The notes: generated from the sequence alone by a model not told the origin. DNA of 64,000 nucleotides from Verrucomicrobiota bacterium (GCA_016222805.1 JACRQG010000037.1:1-64000); one strand, 5' to 3'. Counted from the stretch's first letter, positions 34,219 to 44,797 are shown. Made by a program: numbers and translations.

Positions 34219-35622
34219 TCAGCGCGCGGGGGTTTCGGTCTGCAGGATCTGCGGCGCCTGATCCCCCGGCCCATCCCAGGGCGGACCGAAATCCGGCCCG
34301 CCCGTGAGGTAGGGAATCTGCGCCCGCACCCACTCGCCGGGAATCGTCGTGACGTCGCAACCCTGGCGCACCGCCTCCGCGGCGGCGATTCCGGCGGCCT
34401 CGCCCAGGCCATGCATGGTCGCCATCACGCGCACCGCCGCCGAGGCCTCGTGCGAAGCCGACAGGGCCCGGCACGGCACGAGGAGATTGGGACAGTCGAG
34501 CGGCACGAGGCACCGGAAGGGAACCTCGTAATAATCGCCCGGGGGCGGGCTGAAATCGGCGCGCGGCGCTCCGCGGGCCCCAGCCTTCTGATGGACGTCC
34601 TGGCTGCCGACGGGATTGTGGATGTCGATGAAGTAGCAGGAGCGCACCACGCCATCGGGAAATTTCCGCCCGGCCGTGATGTCCTCCTGCACCATCGTGT
34701 AGCGGCCGTGGATATGCCGGGTTTCCCGCACGCCCACCTGGCAGGCGACCTTCTCCACGTACGCATGACGGAAGTAAGGCACGGTCCGCATCAGCCACTC
34801 GCCGATGAGGTAGGCCTGGCGCCGGCCCTCGATCTCCGCCGTCGTGAGATCCGCCGCGGAGAGGCCGCTGACGCGGTTGATGCGCGTCATGTTGAAGTGC
34901 AGCACACCCGGCCGCGGGTAGTCGTAGAAATGCACGAAATTCCGGTAGGGGTAGTGCAGTTCCCCCGAGGCGAGCGCCGCCTGGAAGTACGGCTCCACCA
35001 GTCCGCGCGCCTCGCGCAGGACACCGGTCGCGAGCATCGCCGCCTTGTCGACGTTGGCCATGCGGAAGCTGACCGTCATGGCCTGGGTGAGACCGTCCGC
35101 CGGCCGGCCGACGCTGAAAGGAAGGCCGGCCAGCGCCGCGACATCGCCATCGCCGGTGGCGTCGAGAAAGACCGGGGCGCGAAACTCCTCCCGGCCTCCC
35201 TTGGACGACACTTCGACCGCGACGAGGCGGGCGCCTTCCTTCCGCACGGCCTGCAGGCAGGTGTGGTAACGCACGGCCACCCCCGCCTGCAGGAGCAGTT
35301 GATCGTAGAGCTGCTAGAGGAGTTCCTCGTCGAAGGCGGACGCGGACAGGGTGGAGCCGAAACCGCCCCGCGCCCGCAGGGCGACGCAGATCTCGCGGAA
35401 GATCCCGCCGATGAGCGAGCCCTTCCGGCGCGTCGCGGGATCGGTGAACTCATGGCCGGCCCAGGGATTGACGAGGGCCGCGGTGGCCATGCCGCCGCAA
35501 AAGCCGTAGCGTTCGAGCAGCAGCGGACGCGCGCCCCGCCGGGCCGCGGCCAGGGCGGCCGCCACGCCGGAGGGACCGCCGCCGCAGACGATAACGTCGA
35601 AGGAACTGGAGTCGCCGGGCAT
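34219..35622 (-). pseudogene. FAD-dependent oxidoreductase interrupted by an in-frame TAG
   Basis: The frame encodes a whole FAD_oxidored (PF12831-like) protein of ~467 codons except for one stop. The N-terminal part (codons 1-102) has the dinucleotide-binding fold DVIVCGGGPSGVAAALAAARRG and a GGMAT motif. The C-terminal part has FLDATGDGDVAALAG, the family's second FAD signature, then MHGLGEAAGIAAAEAV near the end. The codons read D-E-E-L-L-TAG-Q-L-Y-D, with the stop at 35314-35316 and no frame change. An internal restart at the first downstream Val/Met would lack the FAD-binding domain, so the product is probably inactive. A nonsense mutation or base-call error are the main explanations. 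Confidence 0.85.
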
Positions 35623-35637
35623 AGGTTCAGGAAAGCA

Positions 35638-38147
35638 TCAGGGTTTTCGGATCAACCAGATTTCGCTCACATGGCAGACGCCCTTGATGCTGGCCACCGC
35701 GGGGTCGCGGTACCAGCGAAGGGTCAGGGTCCCCCCCTGCGTTGCGGCGCGCGGCACGGGGAATTCCTGCGGCCGGGCCGGCACGGGGCCGCGCTGGAGC
35801 GGGTGTATCTCAAACGCACCATTGGCCTCCAGGCGGACGCGATGGTTGAGCTTGGTGTCGCCGTACACCACCCGCAGCAGGTACTCGGCCCCAGGGTCGA
35901 GGCCCGTGTAGACCATCTCGAGGGGAGTGGCCCCCAAGGTGGCAACATGGTCGAGCCACGCCAGGCGGTGCTGGGCGAAGTCGGCCGCGCGCACCCACGT
36001 CTTGATCGCATGGGCGCCCCGGTGGAAGCGAACATCCTCCTCGCCGGGCGGGGTCACGTGGTCACCCGCGGTTGCGGTCCGGCTCGGCCGGGATCGTCGT
36101 AGAAACCACCCGGGCCCGGATCCGTCCAATGCACCACGCGATGCAGCCGGCTCCGCCGTTCCGTCTCCGTGGGCAGCCGGCGGATTTCCCTAAACTCCGC
36201 TTCCAGCCAGCGCCGGTTGTTCAAGGGCCAGTCCACGGAGTCCAGGTTGGCCCCGCGGCTGACCTGCGTCGCCCCGTAAAGCGGGACGCTCAGTTTGAGG
36301 TGGATGGTCTGGAACAAGGCCTCCGCCAACTGAAAAACCCGCGTCCGCTCCGCCAGCCCCACCGGCCGTTCGGACACTGCGGCGAGAATCTTCTCCGCCG
36401 TCCGCATCACCGCCTCGCTGCCGTGCTCCTCCGCCCGGGCCAGCGCGGCCAGCGCGTCCGTCTCGAGGCGCGTCTCATGGAGCAGGCGCAATCGCGTGTA
36501 GGCGTCATGGTAGGCGCGATAGAGCAAGGCGAGCAGCCGCCAGTTGCGCCGCTCGGCCGGGGTGGCACCCCGCTCGATCGCCTGGAAGTGCGCGAGGGTA
36601 GCGGGAACCTGTTCGTTGGTGGCCAGTGGCCCGCGCCAGTTCTGCTCCAGCAGCAGCATCCCCCGAGCCACCGACTCACCCAGCCTCTCCCCGATGAAGT
36701 AGCCGGCATAGTCGCGCAGGATCGCGCCGGGATCGGTCGCGGGATCCCAGCCCAACTGCAGGGAGAGGATCTTGTTCACATCGTCGGTGCAGCCATCCGA
36801 GTAGGCCAGGGCCCCCTGGGTGCCTGGCAGGGTCGTGCGCAGCAACCGGGAGAGATCGGACGGTCGCGGAGCCATTGGTTCGCGGCCGGCGGTGATGGCG
36901 AAAGCGGTGTCGAAATCCTGCAACGGCTGCTGGCAGTGCAGCACGTGGCCGATGTCGTTCGAGGAAATCACGGCCAGTCGCTCGGGTGCGCGGCGCCGGA
37001 TCTCGGCCGTGCTCAGGTCCGTCCAGGCGGCCGAGACGACACCGGTGAGCCAGGCAGGCTGACGGTCGGACAAGAAACGGAAAAAGGTCTCGAGACGCGC
37101 GGCGTTGAATCCCTGGGGCGAGACCCAGAGCGTCGCGCGCGGGTGCCACCGGCGCAGCCGGGGCGCCATCTGCTCGAGCAGCGGCAGGAGCTGCTCGGGG
37201 GGCGTGCTGCCCGGGTCGCCGCCGGGGACAAACACGCCGTCGAGGCGCGGCAAGAAACGGAACAGTGCCTCCCATTCTTCCAGGGTGCGGGTCACCGCCT
37301 CCGACTGCGTGTAGTCGCGTTCGCGCACTGGGGCGACGATCCAGACATCGAGCCCGTACTTGTCAGCCAGGCGCGACTGCGCGGCGCGCATCTGCGGTAC
37401 CGGCAGGGGGAACTCCGGCGCCGACTCGTTCTCGGTGCCCGCCACCAATTCGATCACGTTGCAGCCGAAGACCGCGAGATCGCGAATCTGCTGTTCGAAC
37501 TGCGCCACGGTCCAGCCGCTGTAGGAGTTGGACATCGCCCGATAGCCAAGCTGGATGCCGCGGATCGGATAACGCGGCGCCGCGGTCACGTCCAGGGCTC
37601 GCACCAGACCGGCCCGCCCGGAGCCGAGACGAAGCGCGCGCAAGAGGTGTCCGACGCCAAAGAGCACGCCGCGGGCATCCTTTCCCGCCACGATGACCCG
37701 CACTTCGCCGGGACGGCCCGCGGTCACGATTCGAAAGCCTTCGGCAGCGAGCGGCGCGGCGAGTCGCTGGCGCGTGGCAGCATCAAGGGTCGGCAGGTGG
37801 GCGACAGCGGACTGCGGCCCGAGCAGGATGGCCGCAGACGCCGGCAGCTTTTCCGCGGGCACCACGGGCCAGCGGTGTCCGGTGCGTCGCTCAGCCTCGT
37901 CGCACAACAAGGTGACCGCCTCCGCCATCGGACCATTGCCAGGACCGGCGTCGCCCACGACGGCGGACCACAGATCGACGGCGAGCGGTTCGAGCGTCGA
38001 AGCTGGGGCAACCGGTGGACGCTCCGCTGCGAAGGCTCCGCCGCTGAGCGCGACAACCAGCCACCACCGGGCCCACCGGGTCGCGTTGCGGCCGGACGGA
38101 GTTGGCGAAGGACGCCCGCAAGGGAACGTATGTCGCACGGCTTTCAT
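35638..38147 (-). pseudogene. GH67-like glycosidase, frameshifted or split near its C-terminus
   Basis: The first frame (38147-36054, 697 aa) has a signal-like segment (RWARWWLVVALSGGAFAAE) and an alpha-glucuronidase/hexosaminidase-type N-terminal alpha+beta domain (AILLGPQ, GKDARGVLFGVGHLLRAL). It continues with a TIM barrel (YPIRGIQLGYR, FGCNVIELV, DGVFVPGGDPG) and ends just after GGFYDDPG. The next frame continues without a gap into EEDVRFHRGAHAI, then PLEMVYTGLDPGAEYLLRVVY and HVSEIWLIRKP, a beta-sandwich that in relatives I recall follows FYDD in one chain. The stop TGA at 36054 overlaps a GTG of the second frame (GTGA). So either a 1-nt frameshift or a coupled split gene. The start overlaps the esterase gene's stop by 4 nt. 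Confidence 0.7.
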
Positions 38148-39583
38148 TCCCAGGTATGGCTGCGGAAAGGCGAGGCCGGGAAGCCGGCTTCGTTGACGAG
38201 GTTGCCGTCGGGATCCGGCCGCCAGGCATATCGCACCGCGACCGGCGCCGGCACCGCCGCGGAGAAGACCACGACCTCCCCGCCAGCCAGGCGGGCCTCC
38301 GCTCGCTGCCACTGCCGGTCGCTGCCAGCCACCTCGAACCCGCGCAAGGCGCCGGACGGCCTGACTTCCAGGCGTCCGCACCCGGGCCGGAAGCGCACCC
38401 GCAACTCGCTGCCGCTGGTCTCGAATCCGGCGAAAAGCGGACCCGAGATCGGACCGGGGCGGCCGTAGACCGCGCCCAACGCCCAGGCGGCGAGCCGCTG
38501 CCCGACCGGCTGCTTGTGGCCGGGATGCAGGTTCTTCCCCTCCCCCACGTCGACCGTGACCGCCATGCCCGTGTGGGGCACGTCGAGCGCCCCAAGCATC
38601 TGCTCCTGCACCAGCACCCAGCCGGGACGATCCTTGCCGCTGAAGCTCGGCAGCTGCACCCAGGCAAACGGGAAATCACCGCGCCCCCACCGGGATCGCC
38701 AGTCGGCAACCAGGGTGCGCAACTGCCGGCCGTAAAGCCGGGCGTACTCCACGTCGCGCGTGCTGTTTTCACCCTGATACCAGATTGCGCCGCGAAACGC
38801 CCCCGGCAGCAGCGGCGCGATCATTCCGTTGAAGATCACTCCCGGGAAGTTCTTGGGATCATTGGTGCCGGATGGATCCTTGGCGGAAGGGATGCTGGTG
38901 GAGAATTTTCGCGCCAACACGGGCGCCAATTCCGGGTCACCTTCCTGCGCCGCCCGGCTGGTCCACGCCTGAATCGCCGTGGCCCCCCACGAAGAAACCA
39001 CGAGGCCGACGGGAACCCGCAACTGGCGTTGGAGTTCGCGCCCGAAGAAGTAAGCCACGGCCGAGAAGGCGCCGACGGTCTCGGGTTGCGTCACGACCCA
39101 GCGGCCACGGCAGTCGTCGCGCGGGGTGTCGGCATGCGCCGGTGCCACGGTGAAGACGCGCAGGGCCGGCCGTTGCGCCGCCTCCCGTTCGGCGGGAAAG
39201 TCCCGCGCCTGGGCGACCGTCATTGCCATGTTCGATTGACCAGAAGCGAGCCAGACTTCACCGCCCAGCACGTCGCGCACCACGAGTTCGTTGCGACCAG
39301 CAACCTTCAGTGTGTGGGGACCGGCCGCGGCCAGGCCGGGCAACTGCACCTGCCAGCGTCCGTCGGCGGAGGCGCGGGTTTCCGCGCGTTGTCCGGCGAT
39401 TTCGACGGTCACCCTCTCGCCGGAGTCGGCCCAGCCCCAGATCGGCACCGGGCCCTCGCGCGGAAACACCGCGTGGTCGGAAAGCAACGCCGGGAGCCGC
39501 ACGTCGCCCAGCGCTGGCGCGATCACCGCCACCACCAGGAAGGGCAGCAAGGTCGGACTCCGGAACGCGGGGAAACGATGCAT
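38144..39583 (-). CDS. sialate O-acetylesterase-like SGNH hydrolase
   Basis: 479 aa. A signal peptide (ends about ALG) precedes VRLPALLSDHAVFPR, the standard opening of bacterial sialate O-acetylesterases. Catalytic Ser is in ASGQSNMAM (about residue 115), the oxyanion/Glu block in WYQGENS, and the C-terminal catalytic His in NLHPGHK. It removes O-acetyl groups from sialic acids or from other acetylated glycans in the periplasm. It starts 10 nt after the TonB receptor gene and overlaps the GH67-like gene by 4 nt, so receptor, esterase and glycosidase share a transcript. Confidence 0.92.
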   Translation of the reverse strand: MHRFPAFRSPTLLPFLVVAVIAPALGDVRLPALLSDHAVFPREGPVPIWGWADSGERVTVEIAGQRAETRASADGRWQVQLPGLAAAGPHTLKVAGRNELVVRDVLGGEVWLASGQSNMAMTVAQARDFPAEREAAQRPALRVFTVAPAHADTPRDDCRGRWVVTQPETVGAFSAVAYFFGRELQRQLRVPVGLVVSSWGATAIQAWTSRAAQEGDPELAPVLARKFSTSIPSAKDPSGTNDPKNFPGVIFNGMIAPLLPGAFRGAIWYQGENSTRDVEYARLYGRQLRTLVADWRSRWGRGDFPFAWVQLPSFSGKDRPGWVLVQEQMLGALDVPHTGMAVTVDVGEGKNLHPGHKQPVGQRLAAWALGAVYGRPGPISGPLFAGFETSGSELRVRFRPGCGRLEVRPSGALRGFEVAGSDRQWQRAEARLAGGEVVVFSAAVPAPVAVRYAWRPDPDGNLVNEAGFPASPFRSHTWE

Positions 39584-39593
39584 GCGGGAGGCG

Positions 39594-42566
39594 TCAGAGG
39601 CGGCCGCTGATCCCGACGCTGAGGCGGGTGCCGTTGCTTTCGTAGATCAGGACATGGCTCTTGTTGATGATGTAACTCCCGGGAGAGAAGTTGAAGACGT
39701 TGTTGGCATCGAAGAAGAGCGTGAGGCCGCGGTTCAGCCGGTACTCGAAGTTGATGTCGAGGGTCTTGTCCTCGGTGGAGTAGGTGCGGCTAATCGGGTT
39801 GTCGCTGTAGCCGGAAAGAAATCCGCTGTTGTAGTTGTACAGCGCCCGGGCCTGGAACCGCCCCTGGCGGAAACTCAGTCCGGCATTGGCGGCGTAGGGC
39901 TTGAAGCCCGGGAGCCGCGACAGGCCGTCGTCGTACTGGCCCGAGGTGCGCAGGAGGGTCGCGTTACCCATCAGGCCGAAACCCCGGAGCCAGCGGCCGA
40001 AACCGGAAAGATCCTGCTGGTAGTTGCACTCGAGGCCGCGAACCCGCGCGGAGGTCAGGTTCTGCTGCGTGACCAGTTCAAAACCGGCGTACTGCCCCCC
40101 GAAACCATTGCCGGCGCCCGGGCCGATCAGGGTGCGGCGGGTGGCGATGAAACCGTCGATGCGCTTCTCGAAGGCGCCGACGGACAAAAGACCGACCGGC
40201 TGGAAATAATACTCGAGGGAGAGATCGAAGTTGTCGCTGTACATCGGCTTCAGGCCGACGTTGTTCGCCGTCACCCGGCCGACGCCGATCGTGGTGGCGA
40301 CATCGGTGTCGACGGTGGTCGTCGGCACCTGGGCGCTGATCGCCGGGCGACCCATGCCAGTCGACCAGCTGGCGCGGGCGAGCAGGTTGGGCGCGGCCGT
40401 ATAGCGCAGGTGGAGTCCCGGGAACCAGTCCGTGTAACGCGCGCCCGTCGTTCGCTCGGTGAAATTCGGACTGCCGTTGATCTGCAGGCTGCCGCGGCCA
40501 TCCACTTCCGTCCGCTCGACCCGCACCCCGGCCAGCACCGCCAGGCGTGACAGCGCCAGATTCCCCATCAGGTAGGCCGCGGTTACGTCCTCCTCCAGCC
40601 GCGAGCGCGGCCGGACGACGTTGGTCGCGCTCGGGACGAAGTGCGCCGGATTGCTGGCCAGGAGTCGATCGGCCTTGTCGGCGTCGAAGATGTCGAAGGA
40701 CGGGTAGAACCCGTGAAACATGGCGTAGCCCGGTCGTCCGAGGCTGAACGCCGCCAGGGTGTCATCAGCGTTGTTCGCCACCCCGTCGGCGCCGACATAG
40801 GTGAAGCTGCGAGTGTTGTCGCGCTTGGCGAAATCCTTGCCCCGGAAATTGAGCCCGGACTGCAGGTAGGCGGCGCGCCCGGCCAAGGTCAGATCCTGCC
40901 GCCAGTCGACCTGCAGGGTGTCGACGGTGTCGTCCACCTGGATGTCCTGCCGGCTGACCGACTTCCCGGTGAACTTGCCGGCGTCGGCGCCGTAGAAGAA
41001 GGTCTCGCCGTAGATCTGGCGGAGAACGGGTTTGTGGCGATCGCGCGTGGTGTCGAGGGAGACTCCCTTCGGGCTCGAAAACGTGGCCGAGAAGTTCTGG
41101 AAGATGTTGTGCGAGGTGGACGGGTTGTGGCTGCCCTTGAACCTCACCCAGCCGCGGTCGAGTTTCCACTCGCCGCCGGCCGCGAGCTTGTAGAGCGAAT
41201 TGGTGCGGGGGGAAATCGTCGTGAAGTACTGGTAGGTGGCGTTGAGGAGTTCCTCGAACGTGGTGGAAAACCCGGGCGCGAGCGACGCGGTGGCGTTGGC
41301 GGTCGTGCGAGGCGTGCCGCCCGCCTCGATCGCGGCCCGGCTGACGCGGGAGTAGTCGGCGATGCGGTTGACGCCGGAGATGCGGTAGTCGTGCCGCTCG
41401 CTGCCGTTTTCGGTACGGGTGTACGCACCTTCAATCCGGAGCACGAGCCGGTCGCTCATCCGGCGTTCCAGCTTGAGGCTGGTGCCCGCCCGGTCGCGGA
41501 TCACCGTGCTGTCAATCAGGCGGAGCCGGGTGTTGACGATGGCGTCGCTGCCGTCGGGCGCCGCCGCGAGCGAGTTTTGGATCCGGTCGTAGGTGTTCTC
41601 CGAGCGCGAGAAACTCGCGGTGAAGCCGATCCCAGTGTCGCGCCCGAGGCGATCGAGATAGGTCAGCGCCGCGGTGGGCGTCCAATTGGAGTCACCGCGG
41701 TCCGTGTTGTAGTTGGCCCCGGCGCGATAGGTGATCCGCCGGCCCTGGATCTCGAAAGCGGACTTGGTGACCAGGTCGATATTTCCGCCCAGTGAGTCTG
41801 CCGGCAGATTGGGCGTCGGTGCCTTGGTCAGCGTGATCGAGCTGATGAGCTCGGCGGGAAGGTTGTCGATTTGGTAGGCCCGATCCCCCACCGGGCTGCT
41901 GGACGCGGCATAGGCGGTCGAGAGCGGCGCCCCGTCAAGGGAGATCGTGCTGAGCGCCATTTCCATCCCGCGGACGTTGATGCCCTGCACGTCGCCGTTG
42001 CCCTTCACCTGATCGACCCCGGGCAGGCGCTGGAGGAAATTGCCGATGTTGCCGTCGGCCACATTGCCGTAGGCGTCCATCGACAGCATGTTGACGATGT
42101 TGGGTGAGTTCTTTTGCAGCGTGATCGCGGCGGCGTTGCCTTCGCGCAGGCCGGTGACGGTCACGGCCTCAAGACGGTAGATCTGCGAAGTCAGGGCGAT
42201 CTGCCGATCCGTTGTTTGTCCGGCGGTGAGCACGACCGGCACTGTCTGCGGGTCGAGTCCCGCATAGCTCACCAGGAGGTCATAGGTTCCAGGAGCGACA
42301 CCGACGAACTCGAAGGCCCCGGTGCGGTTGGTCAACGTCGACAGGCCCTCACGCCCGAGCGCAACCGCAGCACCCTCCAGGTAGCTGCCGGTCGCCTCGT
42401 TCAGGACGCGCCCAGTGAGGTTGCCCGTCGGGGCGCTGGCGGCCGCCAGTCCGATCGCCGGGAACAGCAGGACGGCAGCCGCCCTCCGCGCGGGGGCCGC
42501 GGCGAGGTGCGCCAGGGAAAGCAGCAGTACGCGAGGGTTTAATCCAGGAATCGGCCGGGAGTTCAT
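39594..42566 (-). CDS. TonB-dependent receptor 1 (carboxypeptidase-regulatory type)
   Basis: 990 aa. The N-terminal signal region ends near AAAS. A carboxypeptidase-regulatory-like beta domain follows (about 48-120, TGNLTGRVLNEATGSYLEGA), then the plug (NVADGNIGNFLQRLPGVDQ, VRGMEMALSTISLDG), and the 22-strand barrel ending in S-V-G-I-S-G-R-L with the expected aromatic-rich strands. Imports glycan fragments across the outer membrane using TonB energy. The 140 nt upstream contain a near-palindrome (CTTTCTCAGTAAAA) matching one upstream of receptor 2, so LacI control is likely. It leads the operon with the O-acetylesterase, GH67-like gene and following genes. Confidence 0.92.
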   Translation of the reverse strand: MNSRPIPGLNPRVLLLSLAHLAAAPARRAAAVLLFPAIGLAAASAPTGNLTGRVLNEATGSYLEGAAVALGREGLSTLTNRTGAFEFVGVAPGTYDLLVSYAGLDPQTVPVVLTAGQTTDRQIALTSQIYRLEAVTVTGLREGNAAAITLQKNSPNIVNMLSMDAYGNVADGNIGNFLQRLPGVDQVKGNGDVQGINVRGMEMALSTISLDGAPLSTAYAASSSPVGDRAYQIDNLPAELISSITLTKAPTPNLPADSLGGNIDLVTKSAFEIQGRRITYRAGANYNTDRGDSNWTPTAALTYLDRLGRDTGIGFTASFSRSENTYDRIQNSLAAAPDGSDAIVNTRLRLIDSTVIRDRAGTSLKLERRMSDRLVLRIEGAYTRTENGSERHDYRISGVNRIADYSRVSRAAIEAGGTPRTTANATASLAPGFSTTFEELLNATYQYFTTISPRTNSLYKLAAGGEWKLDRGWVRFKGSHNPSTSHNIFQNFSATFSSPKGVSLDTTRDRHKPVLRQIYGETFFYGADAGKFTGKSVSRQDIQVDDTVDTLQVDWRQDLTLAGRAAYLQSGLNFRGKDFAKRDNTRSFTYVGADGVANNADDTLAAFSLGRPGYAMFHGFYPSFDIFDADKADRLLASNPAHFVPSATNVVRPRSRLEEDVTAAYLMGNLALSRLAVLAGVRVERTEVDGRGSLQINGSPNFTERTTGARYTDWFPGLHLRYTAAPNLLARASWSTGMGRPAISAQVPTTTVDTDVATTIGVGRVTANNVGLKPMYSDNFDLSLEYYFQPVGLLSVGAFEKRIDGFIATRRTLIGPGAGNGFGGQYAGFELVTQQNLTSARVRGLECNYQQDLSGFGRWLRGFGLMGNATLLRTSGQYDDGLSRLPGFKPYAANAGLSFRQGRFQARALYNYNSGFLSGYSDNPISRTYSTEDKTLDINFEYRLNRGLTLFFDANNVFNFSPGSYIINKSHVLIYESNGTRLSVGISGRL

Positions 42567-42647
42567 TGAGGGAGGGGTTCTCACGCTAGTCGGCGAACGA
42601 CGCGGGTGTTTTGGAGGATTGGCCGGACGGCGGAAATCCAGTGCTCG

Positions 42648-42661
42648 CTTTCTCAGTAAAA
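42648..42661. promoter_or_regulatory. candidate LacI operator upstream of receptor 1
   Basis: CTTTCTCAGTAAAA shares its first nine bases with the site at 48035-48048, in the same orientation, and lies at a similar distance (about 90 nt) from its receptor ATG. Imperfect inverted symmetry TTTC...(G/T)AAA. Confidence 0.55.
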
Positions 42662-42706
42662 TCCTCGAGGTGAGTCCTGGGGGATGGTGGAGGCCAGCAT
42701 GGAGGT

Positions 42707-44797
42707 TCAGGGCGCCGAGGCCGGCGCGGTGGAAGGAGGATCGAGCCGCTTGAAAACCACGGCGTCGGCCACCACCTGTCCCCGGGAACCGGCAGTGAGG
42801 AGGTCGACCCACCCGTCGGTGCCCTCGGCAAACGCATAGCTCCCGACGTTCCGGGAAACGGCCGGTTCGATCCAGCGCAGGTCTTCGCCGCCGGCATGGC
42901 GCACCCGCACCGCAAAGCGCACCTCGGGAGCGAAGGGCGTTTCCGCCGCGAGGCGCACCTCATAGCGACCCGCGGCCAGGTCCGGGTTGAAGCGGGCGTA
43001 TTCGCCCTCGCGCGCGCGGCCGCCGTTGAGCAGGTGAAATCCGCGGTACCCGCGCGGCAGGGCGGGAAAACGATGCCCGACCCAGAACCAAGGCGTCGCG
43101 TAGAACCCCGGGCTCGTGTCATCGACGATCTTCTCGCGCGGCTGCTGCACCCGGCGGCTGACCGGGGGCAGGGCCGGATGCGAGGGCACCAATAGCGCCA
43201 CCCAGAACACCTGGCGCTCATTGGCCGCGCCGGGCACGAGCAGCGTCACCTCGGCCACGTAACGCGCCGGGGGGAGTCCGGCGGCGTCGGCCGACACGCG
43301 CACGCTCTGATCATTGCCGAGGCCCTCGGCCGTGACCTGGAGCCAGCTCCGCGCCGCCGCCGGCGCCACGGTCAGCTGCACGCGGGCGAGTTCGCCGACA
43401 GCGAGGTTGCGCAGACGCACGAGACGATCGGCCGGCCGCAGGCGGTTCGCCCGGGCCAGCAGTTCGAGCGTCAGCGGCGGCAGCGCCGGCGGGATGCCGT
43501 AGACGTCCATCGCGTCCGGCGGCCGCGGGCGAAAGGACGGTTCGTCCGTCGCCGCCAGCGCCAGCACCGGCGTGGTCAACCGCGCGCCGCGGACGGAGAC
43601 GTGCTGCGTCGTCGCCGCCCGGTGGACCCCGTCGGTGACCGTGAGCGTCACCGGATAGACGCCCGGCGCCGCGAACACGTGGCGCGGCGCGGCGGCAGCG
43701 GAGCCTCCGCCGTCGCCAAAGGTCCAGATGGTCTGCAGGGCCGTTTGGCCCGGGCCCGGCCGGCTCGGTGCCGCCGAAAACGCCACCGCCTCCCCCACCC
43801 GCGCCGGGGCCACCGGGGTCATCGCGGCGTGCAACTCGCCGGCGCGCCGCTTCTGATCCTCGAAAATCTGCCAGAACACGATCCAGGGATCGAGTTCGGT
43901 CAGATTCTGCGTGCCGGCCGGCTGGACCCGGAAGGCGTAGTGGCTGTGCTGGTGCGCGCCGTACTTCACGCCGGCCGCGGTGCAAAACGGCGCGCCGGCG
44001 GCGATGGGCGCGTGTTCCGGAATGAGCAGCGCCAGCAGGTGGTGGGTCTGGAGCCACCAGACGTCGCCGCCGGGCCAGCGGCGCACGCCCCGCCAGCGGT
44101 TGTTGTCGTGGCCCCGGGCCAGGCTTTCGAACAGGAAGTGATCGTCAAACGCGAGCGGCGCGAAGTTGGGTGTGCCAGCCGGCTGGTTGATGTCGAGCCC
44201 GCCGTGGGCATCGGCCCCGGAAAAGGCCCCCATCCAGCAGTCGTCGCCGTTGTTGGAATCGCCGATGGAGATGAACCGCGCCGGGTTCGGGTACCACGGC
44301 AGCAGTTCGTCCGGACAAATGCGCCGCGTCGCGTCCTGCAAGGCGAACCGGGCCTGCCGGTTCGGGCGGCAGTCGCCGTGGTTGAAATTCAGGAACTCCT
44401 CCGCGGCCTGCACGGCGTCGAACCACACGCGCACCCCGTTGATCACATACGGTTCGTAGAACGCCTCCTGGGAGCAGACGTACCGGCGCAGTTCCACGGT
44501 CTCCCCGTCGGCCCGCAGGGTGCAGGTCATCTCGTACACCGTGCCGCCGTCGGACTGCGCCTGCTTGGGCCGCCGGAGATTCGTGAACAGGACGCGGGCG
44601 GCGGTGCTGACGAGTTCGAACCGGCGCTCTTCGCCGTTGGCGAGGCGGAAGCGGATCGCCTCGCCCCGGTCGAGCTCGACGACGCTGAGGGTGTCGTGCG
44701 CGACCAGGTGAAACTCCGCGCCGCCGGCGGGCGGCACGCCGGTCAGCAGAGCGGCCAGCAGAAGAAACCCGGAACTTTCGAGGCGAAGGTGTCGCAT
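42707..44797 (-). CDS. exported PKD-domain protein, M23-like N-terminus, golvesin-like tail
   Basis: 696 aa. A signal peptide (MRHLRLESSGFLLLAALLTG) is followed by ~330 residues that recall M23-peptidase-like modules of Planctomycetes (GGLDINQPAGTP, RGHDNNRWRG, HQHSHYAFRV), though zinc ligands are not assured. A PKD domain follows (about 350-410: TIWTFGDGGG, VYPVTLTVTDG), then an Ig-like stretch. The last ~110 residues resemble the golvesin-type beta domain (Y-A-R-F-N-P-D-L-A-A-G-R-Y-E-V-R, GTDGWVDLLTAG, VVADAVVFKR). Surface glycan or wall binding is a guess from the parts. Start: the ATG at 44797; an in-frame TTG 6 nt earlier is less likely. It sits between the two receptors on the same strand but appears to be a separate unit. 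Confidence 0.65.
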   Translation of the reverse strand: MRHLRLESSGFLLLAALLTGVPPAGGAEFHLVAHDTLSVVELDRGEAIRFRLANGEERRFELVSTAARVLFTNLRRPKQAQSDGGTVYEMTCTLRADGETVELRRYVCSQEAFYEPYVINGVRVWFDAVQAAEEFLNFNHGDCRPNRQARFALQDATRRICPDELLPWYPNPARFISIGDSNNGDDCWMGAFSGADAHGGLDINQPAGTPNFAPLAFDDHFLFESLARGHDNNRWRGVRRWPGGDVWWLQTHHLLALLIPEHAPIAAGAPFCTAAGVKYGAHQHSHYAFRVQPAGTQNLTELDPWIVFWQIFEDQKRRAGELHAAMTPVAPARVGEAVAFSAAPSRPGPGQTALQTIWTFGDGGGSAAAAPRHVFAAPGVYPVTLTVTDGVHRAATTQHVSVRGARLTTPVLALAATDEPSFRPRPPDAMDVYGIPPALPPLTLELLARANRLRPADRLVRLRNLAVGELARVQLTVAPAAARSWLQVTAEGLGNDQSVRVSADAAGLPPARYVAEVTLLVPGAANERQVFWVALLVPSHPALPPVSRRVQQPREKIVDDTSPGFYATPWFWVGHRFPALPRGYRGFHLLNGGRAREGEYARFNPDLAAGRYEVRLAAETPFAPEVRFAVRVRHAGGEDLRWIEPAVSRNVGSYAFAEGTDGWVDLLTAGSRGQVVADAVVFKRLDPPSTAPASAP

